Assembly: GCF_000013705.1 (NCBI RefSeq)
Contig: NC_007947.1
Coordinates: 2,790,001 to 2,854,000 of the forward strand
Direction: 5' to 3'
DNA length: 64,000 nt
DNA from: Methylobacillus flagellatus KT
Lineage (GTDB): Bacteria; Pseudomonadota; Gammaproteobacteria; Burkholderiales; Methylophilaceae
Below are positions 28,063 through 37,373 of the stretch, one piece after another. Within the stretch, counting starts at the first letter, position 1. Every line of letters begins with the position of its first letter. The notes beneath the pieces are model-generated. The model was not told where the DNA came from. It made no database searches and saw only the letters and a program-made list of their open reading frames with translations. Made by a program: the position numbers and the translations under genes.

Positions 28063-28097
28063 ATCCCGGGGCCGCTCTTAAAAACTCCGCCCGGGAT
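28063..28097. terminator. Hairpin between convergent genes
   Basis: The arms ATCCCGGG and CCCGGGAT, 19 bases apart, lie between the channel gene and the oppositely oriented histidine-rich gene. No T run is present, so terminator function is plausible only by position. Confidence 0.35.
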
Positions 28098-28117
28098 GGT
28101 TCATCACACAGGGAAGA

Positions 28118-28471
28118 TCAGGCCAGCTTTACCGGCCCATGGTCGTCACAATGGTCGCCATGAGGATGGTGCAGATGCCCGTCCACCAGGTAATCCACAT
28201 GATCACCGTGGGGTACTGCCGCATGACCGCATTCAGGGCCATGCACATGCCCTGGTTCATGTCCTGCGCAATGATGCGTTGGCGTGCATGCTTCCGGGTT
28301 GGTTGCCGATACCGCAATCACATGTTCATCCACATGGGTTTCATGAGGATGATGCAGGTGCCCATCGTGCAGGTAATCGACATGGTCTTCATGCACAATG
28401 GCCGTATGCCCACAATCAGGCCCGTGCTGGTGGGCATGCTCATGGTGATGAGGGTGTTTACAGGTTGTCAT
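28118..28471 (-). CDS. Histidine-rich metal-binding protein
   Basis: 117 residues, about one quarter histidine, with no signal peptide. Two imperfect repeats make up most of it. Each has a GP(D/E)CGH motif, then HVDYL-x-DGHLHHPH. The first lies near residues 17-45 and the second near 77-110. Such His/Asp/Cys clusters bind zinc, nickel or cobalt; the protein could store or buffer metal in the cytoplasm. AAGGAG lies ten bases before the ATG. It follows the zinc-type ArsR gene by 34 bases on the same strand, so it is very likely its regulated target. Confidence 0.78.
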   Translation of the reverse strand: MTTCKHPHHHEHAHQHGPDCGHTAIVHEDHVDYLHDGHLHHPHETHVDEHVIAVSATNPEACTPTHHCAGHEPGHVHGPECGHAAVPHGDHVDYLVDGHLHHPHGDHCDDHGPVKLA

Positions 28472-28505
28472 AGCCGCGACTCCTTTTCTAATGAAAAACA
28501 ACAAT

Positions 28506-28862
28506 TCAACGGCCGGAAACCGCCTCAGCCGCATGATCAAGAATATTGCGCAGCAGTCGATGCACATGTACATCGGCAAGCGCATAGAACATATGCTTCG
28601 CTTCGCGCCGTCTGGTCACAAGGTTTACGGCATGCAGCATTTGCAAGCGTGCCGACACACTGCTGACCTTGTCCTGTTCCAGTGCGACCAATTCTGAAAC
28701 ACACATCTCACGCTGAGCAAGCCAGAGCAACAGCCTTAACCGCCCGGCATCGCTCAATGCATGGCATATGGCCGCAGCCTTATCGAGCTGCGCTGACTCC
28801 ACCATCTTGCAATCCGACATGGCGTCATCATGATGGCAAGCAGTGTTTATATGATTCACCAT
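28506..28862 (-). CDS. ArsR/SmtB family repressor with an alpha-5 zinc site
   Basis: 118 residues, a winged-helix metal sensor. The recognition region reads CVSELVALEQDKVSSVSARLQMLHAVNLV and the wing TRRREAKHMFYAL. The C-terminal helix contains Asp97, His99, His110 and Glu113, exactly the D-x-H-x10-H-x2-E metal site of SmtB and CzrA, so zinc (or cobalt) sensing is the best guess. An N-terminal HHDD and two cysteines could add a second site. An inverted repeat sits ten bases upstream. It heads a two-gene unit with the histidine-rich protein. Confidence 0.88.
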   Translation of the reverse strand: MVNHINTACHHDDAMSDCKMVESAQLDKAAAICHALSDAGRLRLLLWLAQREMCVSELVALEQDKVSSVSARLQMLHAVNLVTRRREAKHMFYALADVHVHRLLRNILDHAAEAVSGR

Positions 28863-28871
28863 ATCGATCAC

Positions 28872-28903
28872 TCCAACATTCCATGGAATAATAGAATGTT
28901 GGA
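28872..28903. promoter_or_regulatory. Nested inverted repeats, candidate ArsR operator
   Basis: Ten-base arms TCCAACATTC and GAATGTTGGA, fully complementary, are separated by 12 bases. Inside lies another perfect palindrome, ATTCCATGGAAT at 28878-28889. The element sits directly upstream of the ArsR gene start, where autoregulatory operators of this family are found. Confidence 0.6.
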
Positions 28904-29024
28904 TTCGAGCCGTCAAGCCATTCTGCCGGGCATGCTGAGATTCATCACGAATGACTGCAAAGGTATCTCTGAATATATTGCATTCAGTAGTAGAATTGTA
29001 TTTTTCACCCCGCAAGATAACACC

Positions 29025-29561
29025 ATGGGCTTTGAACAACTCGCAGAACTGAAAAAACAACTGGCCGCCAAAGCCAAGGCAGAGCGTCCGGTCAATCCTC
29101 AGCCAAAGGCACAAGCCCGATCAAAAGCTTCTGCTCCGCGCAAACAGCAGGAAAATCCGGTAGATCCCGTGGTGCTGACCATTGGCAGGTTACAACGGCT
29201 TTTCCCCAAGGCATTCCCTAAGAACCCGGCGCCCAAGCTGCCGCTCAAAATCGGTATCCACAAGGAATTGCTGGCAAAAGCCAGCGAGATCAAGCTGGAA
29301 GAAGCTGCCATCACGGAAGCGGTCAAAACCTGGTGCCGGGGCACCCGCTACTGGGCCAGCATCGTCGAAGGCGCGCCGCGCATCGATCTTGAAGGCAATC
29401 CGGCAGGGGAGGTCACGGCCCGCGATGCGGCACAGGCAAGGGCACTGGAAGCGCGACGCAAACAGCCTCGCAAGCCCAAGGCTGAGACTGTCACTGCACC
29501 AGAACCAGAACCAGAACCAGAACCAGGCAATACTCAATATCCAGCAGACCCTACTGCCTGA
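29025..29561 (+). CDS. ProQ/FinO-domain RNA-binding protein
   Basis: 178 residues. An N-terminal Lys/Ala-rich coiled segment (FEQLAELKKQLAAKAKAE) leads to the ProQ/FinO fold: LQRLFPKAFPKNPAPKLPLKIGIHKELLAKA, then AVKTWCRGTRYWASIVEGAPRIDLEGNPAGEV. ProQ proteins bind structured small RNAs and 3' ends as chaperones. The C-terminal tail is basic then ends with a PEPEPEPEP run encoded by a hexanucleotide repeat. The frame is open far upstream, but only the part from 29025 looks like protein; the ribosome binding site is weak. Confidence 0.88.
   Translation: MGFEQLAELKKQLAAKAKAERPVNPQPKAQARSKASAPRKQQENPVDPVVLTIGRLQRLFPKAFPKNPAPKLPLKIGIHKELLAKASEIKLEEAAITEAVKTWCRGTRYWASIVEGAPRIDLEGNPAGEVTARDAAQARALEARRKQPRKPKAETVTAPEPEPEPEPGNTQYPADPTA
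29499..29526 (+). repeat. Hexanucleotide tandem repeat (CCAGAA)
   Basis: Four and two-thirds copies of CCAGAA within the ProQ gene encode its Pro-Glu tail. As six is a multiple of three, slippage would change tail length without shifting the frame. Confidence 0.8.
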
Positions 29562-29622
29562 GATGACGAGCACATGAAGAGGTGTCGTCGCCGACAAAAC
29601 CAGCACATCTCGCCATTACGCC

Positions 29623-30063
29623 ATGGCACTAACGCCTCACCCGATTCCTGCCACGATCGCTATTGTCGTCCATGAGCAGCGGGTATTGCTGGTACGGCGC
29701 GCTAATCCTCCCGATGCAGGCTACTGGGGATTTCCTGGCGGCAAGATCAATATTGGCGAAACGATGGAGCAAGCCGCCATCCGGGAGTTACTGGAGGAAA
29801 CCGGCATCCATGCCGAGGCCATGCGGGTCATCACCGCCGTCGATGCATTCTCGCACACCACCGCCCTGCAGCTTGAGCAACATTTCGTGCTGATTGCCGT
29901 GCTGTGCCGATGGCTTTCCGGTACGCCAGTTGCCGCTGATGATGCGCTTGAAGCCAAGTGGTTCTTCCTGTCAGAGCTTGACCAGCCTGGCCTGCTGCTG
30001 AGCAAGGATGTTGCAATGGTCGCCCAGCTGGCTCTATCGCACATGCTTACCGCTGAAGATTAG
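29623..30063 (+). CDS. NUDIX hydrolase
   Basis: 146 residues. The NUDIX box is complete: G-G-K-INIGE-T-MEQAAIRELLEETGI, matching Gx5Ex7REUxEExGU. The fold hydrolyses nucleoside diphosphates linked to another group. The closest general resemblance is to ADP-ribose pyrophosphatase or ADP-sugar types, but the substrate is not determined. It ends six bases before the MocA-like gene, suggesting co-transcription. Confidence 0.88.
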   Translation: MALTPHPIPATIAIVVHEQRVLLVRRANPPDAGYWGFPGGKINIGETMEQAAIRELLEETGIHAEAMRVITAVDAFSHTTALQLEQHFVLIAVLCRWLSGTPVAADDALEAKWFFLSELDQPGLLLSKDVAMVAQLALSHMLTAED

Positions 30064-30068
30064 TGGAC

Positions 30069-30659
30069 ATGAAGATTACCGCCATCCTGCTCGCCGCCGG
30101 ACATTCCCGCCGTTTCACCCACGGTAATAAATTGCTTTACCCCCTGCAGGGCGGAGAAGCCACTGCCGTCGTTGCCGCTCGCCACTTGCTTGCTGCGTTG
30201 CCTGACTGCCTGGCAGTGGTCCGGGCGCCCGCACTTGCCCAAATACTTGCCGACTGCGGGCTGGAAACCTTGTCCTGCAAGCCGCACGAACAGGTGATGG
30301 CCGACAGCCTGGCAGCTGCCGTCCGGCATGTGGTTTCACGCCAGCGGCCTCCGGATGCCATCGTGGTGGCACTGGCCGATATGCCATTTATCCGCCCGGA
30401 CACCATTGCTGCGGTAGCGGCGCAACTGGCAACGGGCGCTCGGATCGCCGCGCCCGCCTATCAGGGAGTGCGTGGCCACCCCGTGGGATTTAGCCACCAG
30501 CTTTTTGCGCAACTGGCGGCATTGTCTGGCGATGAAGGCGCCCGCTCTGTCCTGCAACGCCATGCACAGGATATCGAGCTGGTTGCGTGCGACGACCCAG
30601 GCATCCTTCAGGACTTCGACACCTGGGAGGAGTTGCAGCGCTTATTGCCCGCACCCTAA
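30069..30659 (+). CDS. MocA-like molybdenum cofactor nucleotidyltransferase
   Basis: 196 residues. Nucleotidyltransferase fold of the MobA/MocA group: ILLAAGHSRRF at the N terminus binds the nucleotide, ALADMPFI near 105 carries the metal-binding Asp, and GHPVGF follows. MocA adds CMP to molybdopterin, making the MCD cofactor used by xanthine-oxidase-family enzymes. The converging neighbours encode such an enzyme and its XdhC maturation factor, which supports this reading. A GTG at 30063 is a possible alternative start. Confidence 0.8.
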   Translation: MKITAILLAAGHSRRFTHGNKLLYPLQGGEATAVVAARHLLAALPDCLAVVRAPALAQILADCGLETLSCKPHEQVMADSLAAAVRHVVSRQRPPDAIVVALADMPFIRPDTIAAVAAQLATGARIAAPAYQGVRGHPVGFSHQLFAQLAALSGDEGARSVLQRHAQDIELVACDDPGILQDFDTWEELQRLLPAP

Positions 30660-30785
30660 CAGGCCGGGGCCCACTACAAGCATGGGCGCGCCGAAAGACG
30701 CATTACACCCGGCAAAGCGCTCCAAGCCCAGCCTATGCGTTGCGTCCAGCAAGGCAAAGCCATCGGGAGACTTGGACAGCTGCGT

Positions 30786-31790
30786 TTAACTGGCGCAAGC
30801 ATTGCCCGTAGACAATGCATTCGCGATCGACTGGCTGGTGATCGCCGCCGCACGCTGCTGCGAGCGAACCTGAATGATCTCCGCCAGAATGGCGATGGCG
30901 ATTTCTGCAGGCGTGCGACTGCCGATCGGCAAGCCTACCGGACCATGTAAACGGCCGATCTCTTCTTCGTTGAGGTCGAACATGCGCAGGCGCTCGCGGC
31001 GCTTATCCTGGTTGAGCCTGGAACCGAGCGCGCCGACGTAGAAGGCTTCCGAGCGCAATGCCTCCAGCAGGGCCATGTCGTCGAGCTTGGGATCGTGCGT
31101 CACTGCCACGATGGCAGTATAGGCATCAGGCACCATTTCCAGCACTGCGTCGTCGGGCATGCATTCGCACCATTGCACGCCATCCACCTGCCATTGCGCA
31201 CGGATTTCCTCGCGTGGGTCGCACACCAGCACATGGAATTCCAGCGCCTGCGCCATGCTGGCGAGGATGGCGCCCAGCTGGTTGGCGCCGATGATAAGCA
31301 AGCGCCATTGCGGGCCAAAATAATGATGGAACCAGCCATCCTCCAGGCAAGCCACGGCGCCCGGCATGGCTTCGCCAAGTACGATGTCATTGGTGCCGAG
31401 CCGCACGGAGCGGCGCAACAGCTTGCGTTGCCGCAGGCTTTCCAGGACCGGCCGCAACACGTCGGCATCCTGCACCTGCTCGACGAAAATCTGCAGGCGG
31501 CCGCCGCAGGGAATGCCATAGCGCTGCGCCTCGTCGCGGCTGACGCCATATTCGAGCAGGCCATTCACCTCCGGCAGGCGGCCGTCGCGCGCCCGCTCAA
31601 TCAGCTCATCCTCGATACACCCGCCGGAAACGGAACCCAGCAGCTGACCATCGTCGCGCAATGCCAGCATGGCACCCGGCAGGCGCGGCGACGAACCCCA
31701 GGTCCGCACCACGGTGCACAGGTGGACCCGATGGCCCGCCTGCAGCCAGGCGATCGCGTGTTCCAGCGCGTCTTGCTCAGGAGCATGCAT
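30786..31790 (-). CDS. xdhC: XdhC/CoxI family molybdenum-enzyme maturation factor
   Basis: 334 residues. The N-terminal XdhC/CoxI domain (VRTWGSSPRLPGAMLALRDDGQLLGSVSGGCIEDEL) is followed by a Rossmann-like C-terminal domain (LLIIGANQLGAILASMAQAL and AIVAVTHDPKLDD, YVGALGSRLNQDKR). XdhC binds sulfurated molybdenum cofactor and inserts it into the apo-enzyme. It starts five bases after the large-subunit gene on the same strand, as third gene of the ior operon. The ATG at 31790 gives MHAPEQDALEHA; the open frame beyond is not needed. Confidence 0.9.
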   Translation of the reverse strand: MHAPEQDALEHAIAWLQAGHRVHLCTVVRTWGSSPRLPGAMLALRDDGQLLGSVSGGCIEDELIERARDGRLPEVNGLLEYGVSRDEAQRYGIPCGGRLQIFVEQVQDADVLRPVLESLRQRKLLRRSVRLGTNDIVLGEAMPGAVACLEDGWFHHYFGPQWRLLIIGANQLGAILASMAQALEFHVLVCDPREEIRAQWQVDGVQWCECMPDDAVLEMVPDAYTAIVAVTHDPKLDDMALLEALRSEAFYVGALGSRLNQDKRRERLRMFDLNEEEIGRLHGPVGLPIGSRTPAEIAIAILAEIIQVRSQQRAAAITSQSIANALSTGNACAS

Positions 31791-31795
31791 GACGC

Positions 31796-34096
31796 TTATG
31801 CCTTCAATTGGTCGCGGATCGGCAGGGTGCGGATGCGCTTGCCGGTCGCGGCAAAAATGGCATTGCATATCGCCGGGGCAATGGTCGGTGTCACGGGTTC
31901 GCCAACGCCGCCCAGCGGCACATCCAGCCCATGATCGACCAGATACACATGGATATCGCGCGGGGCTTCCTCGATGCGCATCACTTGGTACTCATGGAAG
32001 TTGTTTTGCTGAGCAACACCGTTCTTGAAGCTGATCTCACCCGTGAGCGCCAGGCTGGCCCCCATAATGCACGCGCCCTCCGCTTGTGAGCGGATACGGT
32101 CCGGGTTGACCTGCGGCCCGCAATCCACGGCAATATCCACGCGCGGGATGCTGATTTCACCGTCATCACTCACTACCAATTCAACCACGGCGGCCACATA
32201 AGTAACGAAGCTATAGCAGAACGCCAGGCCCAGGCCGTGGCCTTTGGGCAGCTTGCGCCCCCATCCGGCTTTTTGCGTAGCCAGCTCCACCACGTGGCGC
32301 ATGCGCCCGATATCCAGCGGGTAGCGCTCGGGCGACTCGCCGTAGTTCCAGCTGTCCGAGATGCTGTCCGGGTCGACCTTGCGCGCAGGGCCGAGCAGAT
32401 CCAGCAGGTAATCGCGGTGGTCGCGCCCGGCCTTGTGCGCCAGCTCGGCCACGAAGGACTGGGTCGCAAAAGCATGCGGGATATTGGACACCGAGCGAAA
32501 CCAGCCGATGCGGGTATGCGCAGGGACTGGAGGGCTTTCCACCCGCATATTGGGAATGGTGAATGGCAGGTTCACCGCGCCCATGCCGAGTTCGAACGGT
32601 GCGCCGCCCTGGGCGTTCTCGACGAAGATGGAGGCAATGGTAGGCGCGGTGGTGCGATGCAGCCACGCAGTCGGCATGCCCTTGTCATCCAGCGCTGCCT
32701 CGATGCGTTCGAGCGAGACCGTGTGGTAATAATCATGGTGCAGGTCATCCTCGCGCGTCCAGGTGACCTTGACCGGCTTGCCGTCCATCGCCTGGGAGAG
32801 CAGGGCGGCCTCCACCACGAAATCCGGCTTCGACTTGCGGCCGAACCCGCCGCCGAGCAGGGTGACATTGACACGGACATGCTCCGGCTTGAAGCCGAGA
32901 TGACCGGCCACGGCATTCACTGTGGCCTGCGGATCCTGCACACATGCCCAGGCTTCGCATTTTCCCGCGACGATACGCGCCGTCGCAGCTGGCGGTTCCA
33001 TGGTGGCATGCGCGATATGCGGCTGGTAATACTCTGCGGAAAACACCTGTTTGGCCTTGGCCAGCACGCCTGCCGCATCGCCGGTGTCGCGCATTGCCTT
33101 GGCGGGCTTGCGGGCCGCTTCCTCCATGGTCTTGCGGAAAGCGGACGAGTCATACGCGGCATTGGCGCCATGGTCCCAGTCGATCTTGAGCGCCTCGCGC
33201 CCCTTGATGGCCGCCCAGGTGTTATTCGCCAGCACCGCGATGCCGCCCAGGGGATGGAACAAGGGCGGCAGGTTGCTGCCTTGCAGCTCGATCACCTTGA
33301 CGACGCCTGGCACCTTGAGCGCCGCACTGGCATCGAACGACTTCACCTTGCCGCCGAACACTGGTGGCCGCGCCACGACCGCATGCAGCATGCCTTCCAG
33401 CTTGGTATCGATACCGTAATGCGTGGTGCCAGTAACGATTTTCCGGCCGTCGATATTGCGCGTGTTCTGTTTGCCGATGTAGCGAAACTCGGAAGCTGGC
33501 TTGAGCTGCAGGTCTTCTTTCGCAGGGATGGGCATCTTGGACGCTGCCGTTGCCAGCTCGCCGTAACCCAGCGTCTTGCCGCTGGGCTTGTGGATCACCT
33601 GGTGCTGCCTTGCCTGCACTTCGCTGACCGGCACACTCCAGGCAGCGGCAGCAGCAGCTTCCAGCATCATGCGGGCCGTGGCGCCGATGCGGCGCATGGG
33701 CTCGAAATGATGGCGCATGCTGCGCGAGCCATCTGTATTCTGGTTGCCGTATCTCGCTTCGTTACCCTCGGCCTGCACCACATTGACCCGCGCCCAATCT
33801 GCCTCCATCTCATCGGCTACCACCAAGGGCAGGCTGGTACGCACGCCCTGGCCCATTTCCGAGCGGTGCGCGACGATGTTGACGATACCGTCCGTGCCGA
33901 TGGAAACGAATACCAGCACATCCTCCTTGAGGCCGCCCGGCATGGCATCGCCGCCGTATTTCTTGGGTTCCCCCGTCGCCGCGCGCACCAGGCCGCTGAC
34001 GCTGATCGTAAGCGCGAGACCAGTTGCCAGCCCCATGCCCTTGAGCAGGCGACGGCGGCTGAGGTCTGGCAAGTCCAATATCAGTGACTGGCTCAT
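31796..34096 (-). CDS. iorB: Molybdopterin aldehyde/N-heterocycle oxidoreductase, large subunit
   Basis: 766 residues. Xanthine-oxidase-family catalytic subunit of the isoquinoline 1-oxidoreductase type. A twin-arginine signal ([22 protein letters not shown]) directs folded export to the periplasm. Cofactor regions are visible in [15 protein letters not shown] and in the C-terminal [20 protein letters not shown] with the catalytic Glu. The protein oxidises an aldehyde or N-heterocycle with water as oxygen source; the true substrate is unknown. The start overlaps the small-subunit stop by four bases. Confidence 0.92.
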   Translation of the reverse strand: MSQSLILDLPDLSRRRLLKGMGLATGLALTISVSGLVRAATGEPKKYGGDAMPGGLKEDVLVFVSIGTDGIVNIVAHRSEMGQGVRTSLPLVVADEMEADWARVNVVQAEGNEARYGNQNTDGSRSMRHHFEPMRRIGATARMMLEAAAAAAWSVPVSEVQARQHQVIHKPSGKTLGYGELATAASKMPIPAKEDLQLKPASEFRYIGKQNTRNIDGRKIVTGTTHYGIDTKLEGMLHAVVARPPVFGGKVKSFDASAALKVPGVVKVIELQGSNLPPLFHPLGGIAVLANNTWAAIKGREALKIDWDHGANAAYDSSAFRKTMEEAARKPAKAMRDTGDAAGVLAKAKQVFSAEYYQPHIAHATMEPPAATARIVAGKCEAWACVQDPQATVNAVAGHLGFKPEHVRVNVTLLGGGFGRKSKPDFVVEAALLSQAMDGKPVKVTWTREDDLHHDYYHTVSLERIEAALDDKGMPTAWLHRTTAPTIASIFVENAQGGAPFELGMGAVNLPFTIPNMRVESPPVPAHTRIGWFRSVSNIPHAFATQSFVAELAHKAGRDHRDYLLDLLGPARKVDPDSISDSWNYGESPERYPLDIGRMRHVVELATQKAGWGRKLPKGHGLGLAFCYSFVTYVAAVVELVVSDDGEISIPRVDIAVDCGPQVNPDRIRSQAEGACIMGASLALTGEISFKNGVAQQNNFHEYQVMRIEEAPRDIHVYLVDHGLDVPLGGVGEPVTPTIAPAICNAIFAATGKRIRTLPIRDQLKA

Positions 34097-34554
34097 TTCG
34101 CACCCTCCTTGGCAGCAAGCTTGATCGCCGCACGAATGCGCGGATAGGTGCCGCAACGGCAGATATTGCCGCTCATGGCTTCATCGATATCCTCATCCGT
34201 GGGATGGAGCGTGGAGCGCAGCAACGCGGTCGCCGACATGATCTGTCCAGCCTGGCAATAGCCGCACTGGGCAACGCCCAGCTCCAGCCATGCCGCCTGC
34301 ACCGCCTTGCCCACCTTGTCCTCGCCCACGGCTTCCACCGTCGTGATTTTCTTGCCCACAGCAGCCGAGACCGGCGTGACGCAAGCGCGTACCGGTTCGC
34401 TATCGAGATGGATGGTGCATGCGCCGCACAAGGCCATACCGCAGCCGAACTTAGTACCGGTCAATTGCGCAACATCACGGATAGCCCACAACAAGGGCAT
34501 CTCATTGGGCACATCGAGTTGCCGGCTTTCGCCGTTGATATCCAGGGTTACCAT
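34093..34554 (-). CDS. iorA: [2Fe-2S] small subunit of molybdopterin oxidoreductase
   Basis: 153 residues. The plant-ferredoxin-type cluster is bound by CGMALCGAC plus a later Cys near residue 58, and the second [2Fe-2S] domain shows [10 protein letters not shown] and [15 protein letters not shown]. It passes electrons from the molybdenum site of the large subunit. It has no Tat signal, so it would be exported with the large subunit as a complex. First gene of the operon iorA-iorB-xdhC. Confidence 0.94.
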   Translation of the reverse strand: MVTLDINGESRQLDVPNEMPLLWAIRDVAQLTGTKFGCGMALCGACTIHLDSEPVRACVTPVSAAVGKKITTVEAVGEDKVGKAVQAAWLELGVAQCGYCQAGQIMSATALLRSTLHPTDEDIDEAMSGNICRCGTYPRIRAAIKLAAKEGAK

Positions 34555-34624
34555 AGGGATTCCTTATATTTCATTCACGGGGAAACGCTATATATGAAAC
34601 AATATATCGTTATTTTTCAACCAG

Positions 34625-34703
34625 ATACTGTTGAGTATGCGGATATTTCCCTACGCGATAAATGGAAATATGCTTATTTTAGAATTCCATTCCATGGAAT
34701 AAT
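34625..34703. promoter_or_regulatory. Divergent promoter region with several inverted repeats
   Basis: Between iorA and the LysR gene lie ATACT/AGTAT (34625-34638), ATATTTCC/GGAAATAT (34643-34650 and 34664-34671) and the perfect palindrome ATTCCATGGAAT (34689-34700). The first two resemble LysR-type dyads. The last, with three more bases, is identical to part of the ArsR operator at 28878. Confidence 0.45.
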
Positions 34704-34733
34704 CATGACTGGACAATAAAACCGGACCTTCTT

Positions 34734-35648
34734 ATGCTCAACCGCCTGGAAATGATGCGCATCTTTTGCGTCACTGCGGAAGCTTCCAGCTTCAAGGAAG
34801 CAGCCGCAAGGCTCAGCATCTCGCCACAGGCGGTCACCCGGGCCGTCAAGGAATTGGAGTCGCTGCTCGGGGAGCCGCTGTTTTACCGCAACACGCGTCA
34901 CATCCGCATCACGGAATTTGGTGAGCAATTGGCCCTGCGCGCACGCGAGGCCATCCACAGCATGGATGAATTATTCATCACCGACAACAGGCTGCAGGAA
35001 CAGGATATAGGCGGCGTGGTGCGCATCACCGCACCCGTCGTGATTGGCAGGCGTTTTCTGCAACCTGTGCTGAGCCGCATCACCAGGGAGCACCCGCATA
35101 TCACCATCGACTTGCGCCTTTCCGACATGCATAGCGACGTGGTGGAACAACAGATCGATATCGGGGTACGGGTAGGATTGCTGCGCGACAGCAGTTTTGT
35201 CGCCCGCTCACTCGCCAAGGTATCGTTTCTCGTCGTCGCCACGCCAGCGCTGGCAGCACGCGTCGGAATGCCACAGCAACTGAAAGATTTGCATGACGTT
35301 CCCACCATCGCCCTCGTCGACAAGAGCAGCGGTAAGAACTGGCCATGGTTCTTTGCCGACGGACAGCAGATCAATCCCAGGCAGGCCAGCTTCATCACCG
35401 ACGACTCCGACAGCGAAGTATCGCTTGCCCTGGAGGGCGTCGGTTTTGCCCAGATTGGCGCGCCGCTGGTGATACCGCAACTCAAGAGGGGAGAGCTGGT
35501 GAGCGTGCTTGACGATTTCGTGGCGCCAGCCTGGGACTTGAACGTCTACCGTCCACGCCGTGGCCCGGTGCCGGAACGCATTCGCCTGGTGTATGACGAA
35601 ATTGTCCGGGCATTGAGCGACCCGGCGCATTTTCCTACCCAGCGCTAG
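34734..35648 (+). CDS. LysR family transcriptional regulator
   Basis: 304 residues. The N-terminal helix-turn-helix reads FKEAAARLSISPQAVTRAVKELE with LFYRNTRHIRIT after it; the C-terminal part is the usual two-lobed effector domain. It is divergent from iorA-iorB-xdhC with 179 bases between, so it most likely controls that operon in response to its substrate. No strong ribosome binding site was seen before the ATG. Confidence 0.92.
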   Translation: MLNRLEMMRIFCVTAEASSFKEAAARLSISPQAVTRAVKELESLLGEPLFYRNTRHIRITEFGEQLALRAREAIHSMDELFITDNRLQEQDIGGVVRITAPVVIGRRFLQPVLSRITREHPHITIDLRLSDMHSDVVEQQIDIGVRVGLLRDSSFVARSLAKVSFLVVATPALAARVGMPQQLKDLHDVPTIALVDKSSGKNWPWFFADGQQINPRQASFITDDSDSEVSLALEGVGFAQIGAPLVIPQLKRGELVSVLDDFVAPAWDLNVYRPRRGPVPERIRLVYDEIVRALSDPAHFPTQR

Positions 35649-35670
35649 GCGGCCGATCGGCCTTCAGGGA

Positions 35671-36906
35671 TCAGTGCAGGTCGCGCATGTTAAGGCGGCG
35701 CAGCTTGGGCGCGAAGCGCGCCACTACGCCTACTACCGCGATCGTCATCGCTCCACCGAAAATGACGGAAGGGATCAAGCCCATCAGCCTGGCTGCGATG
35801 CCCGACTCGAAAGCGCCCAGCTCGTTGGAAGAACCGATGAATATGCCATTGATTGCGGAAACACGGCCTCGCATGTCATCCGGGGTGATCAATTGCATGA
35901 TCGTCGTCCGCACCACGACCGACACGCCGTCGCAGATGCCGGAAATCAGAAGCAGAAACGCCGCGAGCCAGAAATTCCTGCTCAAGGCAAAGGCAATGAT
36001 GCTGAGCCCGAATCCTGCCACCGCCACCAGCAATATCCGCCCGGCCCGGCGATTGACCGGGTGATGTGTGAGCCAGATGCCGGTGGCGATCGCACCCACC
36101 GCAGGGGCGGCGCGCAGGATGCCAAGGCCTTCCGGCCCGTGCTGGAACACATCATGGATGAACATCGGCAGCATGGCGACCGCGCCGCCGAACAATACGG
36201 CAAACATGTCCAGCGCCTGCGCGCCCAGCATGACCTGGTTGCTGAAGACAAAGCGCAAGCCCTGGGCGATGCTGGCAAACACCGGGGCCCCCATCTCGAC
36301 AACCGGCGTCTTCACCTTCAGGCTCAACATAGCAACGACGGCGACCCCCGCGAATACTGCGGAACAGGCGTAAGCCGTGCTGATGCCCGCGAGGGCGATC
36401 ACACCGCCCCCGATCGCCGGTCCCAGCACCAACCCGGTCTGCAACACCGAACTGCCGATGCTGGCGGCGCGCGCAAATTGCTGGCGCGGCAATACCAGCG
36501 CGAACAGGGCGCTATAAGACGGGCCGATGAAAGCGCGTGCAAAACCAACGCAGGCAATCGAAAGATAGATGAATTGCGACGACTCGCTGGGATGCCACAA
36601 CCATCCGGCAGCGATCCCGGCCAACACCAGGGCATTGATCGCGAGCACGATGCTTGCCATCACGCCGAACAGGCGACGGGAATAGCGATCAACGGCATAA
36701 CCGGCGAACAGGGCAGTACAGAAATAAGGAATCACTTCGGCCAGGCCGATCAGGCCCAGCGATAGGGGGTCGCGCGTGATCTGGTAGATATGCCAGCCCA
36801 CCACCACTGCCATGATCTGGTACGAGAACGTGATGCTGACGCGGAAAGCCAGCAGCTTCAGGAAGGCAATATTGCGCAGCGGGTAAGAGGATGTATCAGA
36901 TGTCAT
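35671..36906 (-). CDS. MFS transporter, EntS-like
   Basis: 411 residues with twelve predicted membrane helices. The N terminus (FLKLLAFRVSITFSYQIMAVVVGWHIYQIT) and the loop after helix 3, AGYAVDRYSRRLFG, follow the MFS_3 pattern of enterobactin exporter EntS and related efflux pumps. The substrate is not predictable. It converges with the LysR gene and lies downstream of the VanZ-like gene on the same strand, 56 bases apart. Confidence 0.88.
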   Translation of the reverse strand: MTSDTSSYPLRNIAFLKLLAFRVSITFSYQIMAVVVGWHIYQITRDPLSLGLIGLAEVIPYFCTALFAGYAVDRYSRRLFGVMASIVLAINALVLAGIAAGWLWHPSESSQFIYLSIACVGFARAFIGPSYSALFALVLPRQQFARAASIGSSVLQTGLVLGPAIGGGVIALAGISTAYACSAVFAGVAVVAMLSLKVKTPVVEMGAPVFASIAQGLRFVFSNQVMLGAQALDMFAVLFGGAVAMLPMFIHDVFQHGPEGLGILRAAPAVGAIATGIWLTHHPVNRRAGRILLVAVAGFGLSIIAFALSRNFWLAAFLLLISGICDGVSVVVRTTIMQLITPDDMRGRVSAINGIFIGSSNELGAFESGIAARLMGLIPSVIFGGAMTIAVVGVVARFAPKLRRLNMRDLH

Positions 36907-36962
36907 GCAGGTATTGTAAAGAATACGCCTTCTTCATGACACCAGCCGGCCCCGGCCAGGAA

Positions 36963-37373
36963 TCAGGAATATTGGCCCAGCCAGCGCCGCACCAAGGCAA
37001 GCACCGGTAATGCGGCCAAGCCTCCCAGTGCATCTGCCAGCAAGTCGTCCAGGCCAGCCTGCCTCCCCTCAATATACAGCTGGTGCAGCTCATCGGCAGC
37101 GCCCAGCATCACCACGATGATCCAGACGGCAACCAGCGGCAACCGGAAAAAGGCCAGGCCAGTAAGCACCCCAACGGCACCAAAGACGAAGAAATGCACG
37201 ACCTTATCCCAGGGCGGTGGAAACAACGAGCCTGCTCCAGGCGCCTCCCCCCCGATAAAAATGCCAGCAACCAACAGGATGAGCATGCCCAGTGCAAAGT
37301 ATCTCAGGCGTTCAGGTGTGATCAAATGCGTGTTTGTATTCAGGATGAACAAATGAAATGCGGCGAACCACAA
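36963..37373 (-). CDS. VanZ-like membrane protein
   Basis: Up to 136 residues with four membrane helices. The family hallmark is the pair of acidic/aromatic loops: WDKVVHFFVFGAVG and ADELHQLYIEGRQAGLDDLLADALGG. VanZ-like proteins are widespread; VanZ itself gives teicoplanin resistance in enterococci, but the general function is unknown. The start is uncertain: a TTG within the first 20 codons would better match typical family length. Confidence 0.8.
   Translation of the reverse strand: MWFAAFHLFILNTNTHLITPERLRYFALGMLILLVAGIFIGGEAPGAGSLFPPPWDKVVHFFVFGAVGVLTGLAFFRLPLVAVWIIVVMLGAADELHQLYIEGRQAGLDDLLADALGGLAALPVLALVRRWLGQYS

Noticed and set aside
29499..29526. CRISPR-like repeats
   Set aside because: It is a short hexanucleotide repeat in a coding region, without spacers. 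No CRISPR array is seen anywhere in the window.
32237..34087. Plus-strand frame of 616 codons opposite iorB
   Set aside because: Shadow of the molybdopterin subunit; the His/Arg-rich translation is not protein-like.
35651..35662. Palindrome GGCCGATCGGCC as terminator
   Set aside because: It has no loop or T run; it is probably chance between convergent genes.
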